From positions 1 to 64,000 of the forward strand of contig NZ_JABXKF010000166.1 in the NCBI RefSeq assembly GCF_017115165.1: a DNA stretch of 64,000 nt, written 5' to 3'. The DNA is from Nostoc sp. LPT (GTDB lineage: Bacteria > Cyanobacteriota > Cyanobacteriia > Cyanobacteriales > Nostocaceae). The notes under the pieces are model-generated. The model made no database searches. It was not told where the DNA came from and worked only from the letters and a program-made list of their open reading frames with translations. The position numbers and the translations under genes were made by a program. Below, one piece after another: positions 63,201 to 64,000 of the stretch; the stretch's first letter is position 1; each line of letters starts with the position of its first letter.

Positions 63201-63779
63201 ACAGTTTTGTTTAGCGACATTGTGGGTTTTACACAGCTAGCAAATACTCTCAGATCCCGACGAGTTGCAGAGTTGCTAAATGAATATTTAGAAGCCATGA
63301 CCAAAGTTGTCTTTAGCAATGGCGGTACTGTAGATAAATTTATGGGAGATGCTATCTTAGCTTTGTATGGAGCGCCGGAAGAACTAACTCCTAATGAACA
63401 AGTACGTCGTGCTATTAATACAGCAAGAGCAATGCACCGCTCACTGGCTGACTTAAACCAGCGCTGGCGAGAGCAAGGTGTATTCGATAGCGACAAACTT
63501 ACTAGCGTACAATTTCGGTGCGGTATTCACCAAGGTACTGCTGTTGTGGGGATGTTTGGTAGCGCTGAACGTGCCGATTATACAGCTATTGGCCCAAGTG
63601 TAAATATTGCCGCAAGGTTGCAAGCTGCTGCTGTTCCCGGTACAATCCTGGTTTCTGCTGCCGTAGCAGATTATTTACAGGAAGGAGCAATTACTAAAGG
63701 TAAGCCGTTAGAACTTAAAGGAGTAGATGAAACAGTTTTGACTTTCGCTGTTTCACCAGAGGTAATGGTTAATCGCTAA
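60249..63779 (+). CDS. hybrid sensor kinase with adenylate cyclase output (REC-GAF-GAF-HK-REC-CYC)
   Basis: 1176 residues. REC1 (~8-125, Asp59 in IISDQRMP, KPW). GAF1 (~150-340) and GAF2 (~365-540). HisKA with His548 in ISHEFRTP, N-box NLLSNAMKFTPEGG, G1 DTGIGI and G2 GSGLGLALVKEL. REC2 (~820-935, Asp868 in VTDLMMP, AKPF). A class III cyclase ends the protein: FSDIVGFT with metal Asp990, FMGDAILALYG and DYTAIGPSVNIAARL. Lys before FMGD and Thr in DYTAIG favour ATP over GTP. The chain probably couples kinase/phosphorelay signals to cAMP synthesis. Soluble: no transmembrane helix. All catalytic residues are present. Confidence 0.93.
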   Translation: MKSQANSKPKILVVDDEPDNLDLLYRTFYRDYKVLRATSGPAALDLLAQEGEIAVIISDQRMPMMSGTEFLSLTATQYPDIIRIILTGYTDVEDLVEAINAGKVFKYVTKPWEAEELKAVVRQALDTHNVLKARTRELTRTLRQESLLNTVTNTIRSALDYRQILQAIVDTVGHMLEVDVCLLRPFQDEQLADKGFIYQKPLSEEAEVQESKGEVAVSLSPLPAISSAPPLSLLAQTVWETREVQVIHDAIDDERIHGNTPELRERAEAFAAANICSSLVVPLICQQELMAVLALHQCSLPRFWGDDEVQLVLMVTDQAALALSQAYAYEQVRALAKRESLINTITSAIRSSLDPQDIFAAITKQLGQALQVDGCVLSLWTEEDEFVECVGLYDSFQHLENLSSAAPDNNLSSNNHLPRQRLPYSQVSIQENPILQQMLQTLEPVVIGNVSHSPSDVRGFDLPLKMPARSLMFVPLLADGKCIGSITLHEGKKVRQWLPSDIDLAKAVAAQAAIAVQQSHLYQKTRQQAERLLELDKQKTEFFQNISHEFRTPITLIQGPLESAVAAGEGLSYSQSAIALRNSRRLLRLVNQLLDLQRLNAGRMQPNFHPCDLVEFVSQIVESFRPYCEKKRLHLLTQLDECSTVYLDMEKFDKVVYNLLSNAMKFTPEGGTIDVRLKSERDRCILQVQDTGIGIIKEQIPHLFERFRQAEGSANRSYEGSGLGLALVKELVELHGGQVSVESVYGEGTTFSLWLVTGNAHLPAQQVLETPTELNTSRASVELADLELVESTTDNIEDITINLSPSVDTKDSALKTQHSILVVDDNPDLRTYVSEIFRRNGYHVQTARNGHEGHSKAKEIIPSLIVTDLMMPLVSGLEMIQMIRNEETLKGTPIILLTAKVDEETRIEGTEYGADAYLAKPFNDRELLAEVRNLLALKENERRIVELNTYLTESVLKRFLPAVLVQKAAIGDLTLDLRPEPRLITVLFSDIVGFTQLANTLRSRRVAELLNEYLEAMTKVVFSNGGTVDKFMGDAILALYGAPEELTPNEQVRRAINTARAMHRSLADLNQRWREQGVFDSDKLTSVQFRCGIHQGTAVVGMFGSAERADYTAIGPSVNIAARLQAAAVPGTILVSAAVADYLQEGAITKGKPLELKGVDETVLTFAVSPEVMVNR

Positions 63780-63848
63780 AATTTAGACTGGTATTTTAAA
63801 GCATTACCAATGAGTAAAAGTGCATAATCATATCCAGTTTATATAATA

Positions 63849-64000
63849 TGACACCATCGGTTGCAGACAAAACGCCAATTCCAGCCAAGGTCTGGAGACG
63901 ACACACCGATCCACCAGGTTTGTGGATTTTTTTTGTTGTCAGTTCAGTCTCTTTGCACTTGCTGGTGTTCTGGCTGATGCGCTCATCTAATGCATTTAGC
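63849..64000 (+). CDS. N-terminus of a membrane protein (runs off the window)
   Basis: ATG at 63849 opens a frame to the window edge: MTPSVADKTPIPAKVWRRHT, then PPGLWIFFVVSSVSLHLLVF and WLMRSSNAFS. A basic cytoplasmic head followed by one transmembrane helix resembles the starts of TonB-like or envelope proteins in cyanobacteria, but the rest is outside. It follows the hybrid kinase by 69 bp on the same strand. Confidence 0.55.

Overview
The window reads as chromosomal DNA of a filamentous, Nostoc-type cyanobacterium. The HIP1 octamer GCGATCGC is scattered throughout, GC content is moderate, and several intergenic repeat families look typical of Nostocales (ACTAATG-type short repeats and palindromic cassettes near 14030, 21200 and 34540). 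The gene set fits as well: CHASE2 kinases, multi-GAF sensors, PEP-CTERM and FecR proteins, DUF2256, and many STAND NTPases. No ribosomal RNA or ordinary tRNA gene was seen.

Layout. 1-4.8 kb: end of an unknown gene, an S9 prolyl oligopeptidase, recQ with a 13-unit 21-bp repeat array at its stop codon, and a GNAT. 4.9-13.5 kb: a signalling/conflict block with a membrane HEAT-NACHT protein, a CHAT-protease/NB-ARC protein with a recently amplified repeat domain, a trypco2 partner gene, a nuclease/transposase remnant and a MITE with an 8-bp target duplication. 13.7-18 kb: a second 21-bp array, a SnoaL-like protein, a DapF-like fragment, a GNAT, leuA and a NYN-domain protein. 18.8-29.5 kb: a CHASE2 Ser/Thr kinase, a glutathione-reductase paralogue, two more STAND NTPases, a peptidoglycan-binding membrane protein and a PD-(D/E)XK protein.

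29.5-32 kb is the most remarkable region. A Ro60 orthologue (TROVE plus vWA) is flanked by five same-strand RNA elements that combine a tRNA-like acceptor stem and T-arm (four also have a D-arm) with an extended arm in place of the normal anticodon arm. Each arm carries a tetraloop-closed hairpin with the signature YUUGCC...GGCCGA. This resembles the Ro60-binding helix of Y RNAs in circularly permuted form. A sixth, degenerate copy lies in the ro60 leader and contains its Shine-Dalgarno. I propose a tRNA-shaped Y RNA array with possible autoregulation.

32-64 kb: pyrD, an epoxide-hydrolase-like protein, a multi-GAF sensor, a PEP-CTERM protein, a pair of double-glycine peptide precursors, a DUF2256-asparaginase pair, glmU, an HD-GYP regulator, an MnmD-like methyltransferase, a rhodanese, an outer-membrane-like protein, a FecR protein, a 458-residue glutathione reductase, a YqiA-like esterase, hisC, a GNAT, and a very large REC-GAF-GAF-kinase-REC-adenylate cyclase. 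The start of a membrane protein runs off the end. Large AT-rich gaps (about 40.3-41.5, 42.1-43.0, 57.7-58.6 and 59.2-60.2 kb) hold MITEs or nothing I recognise.
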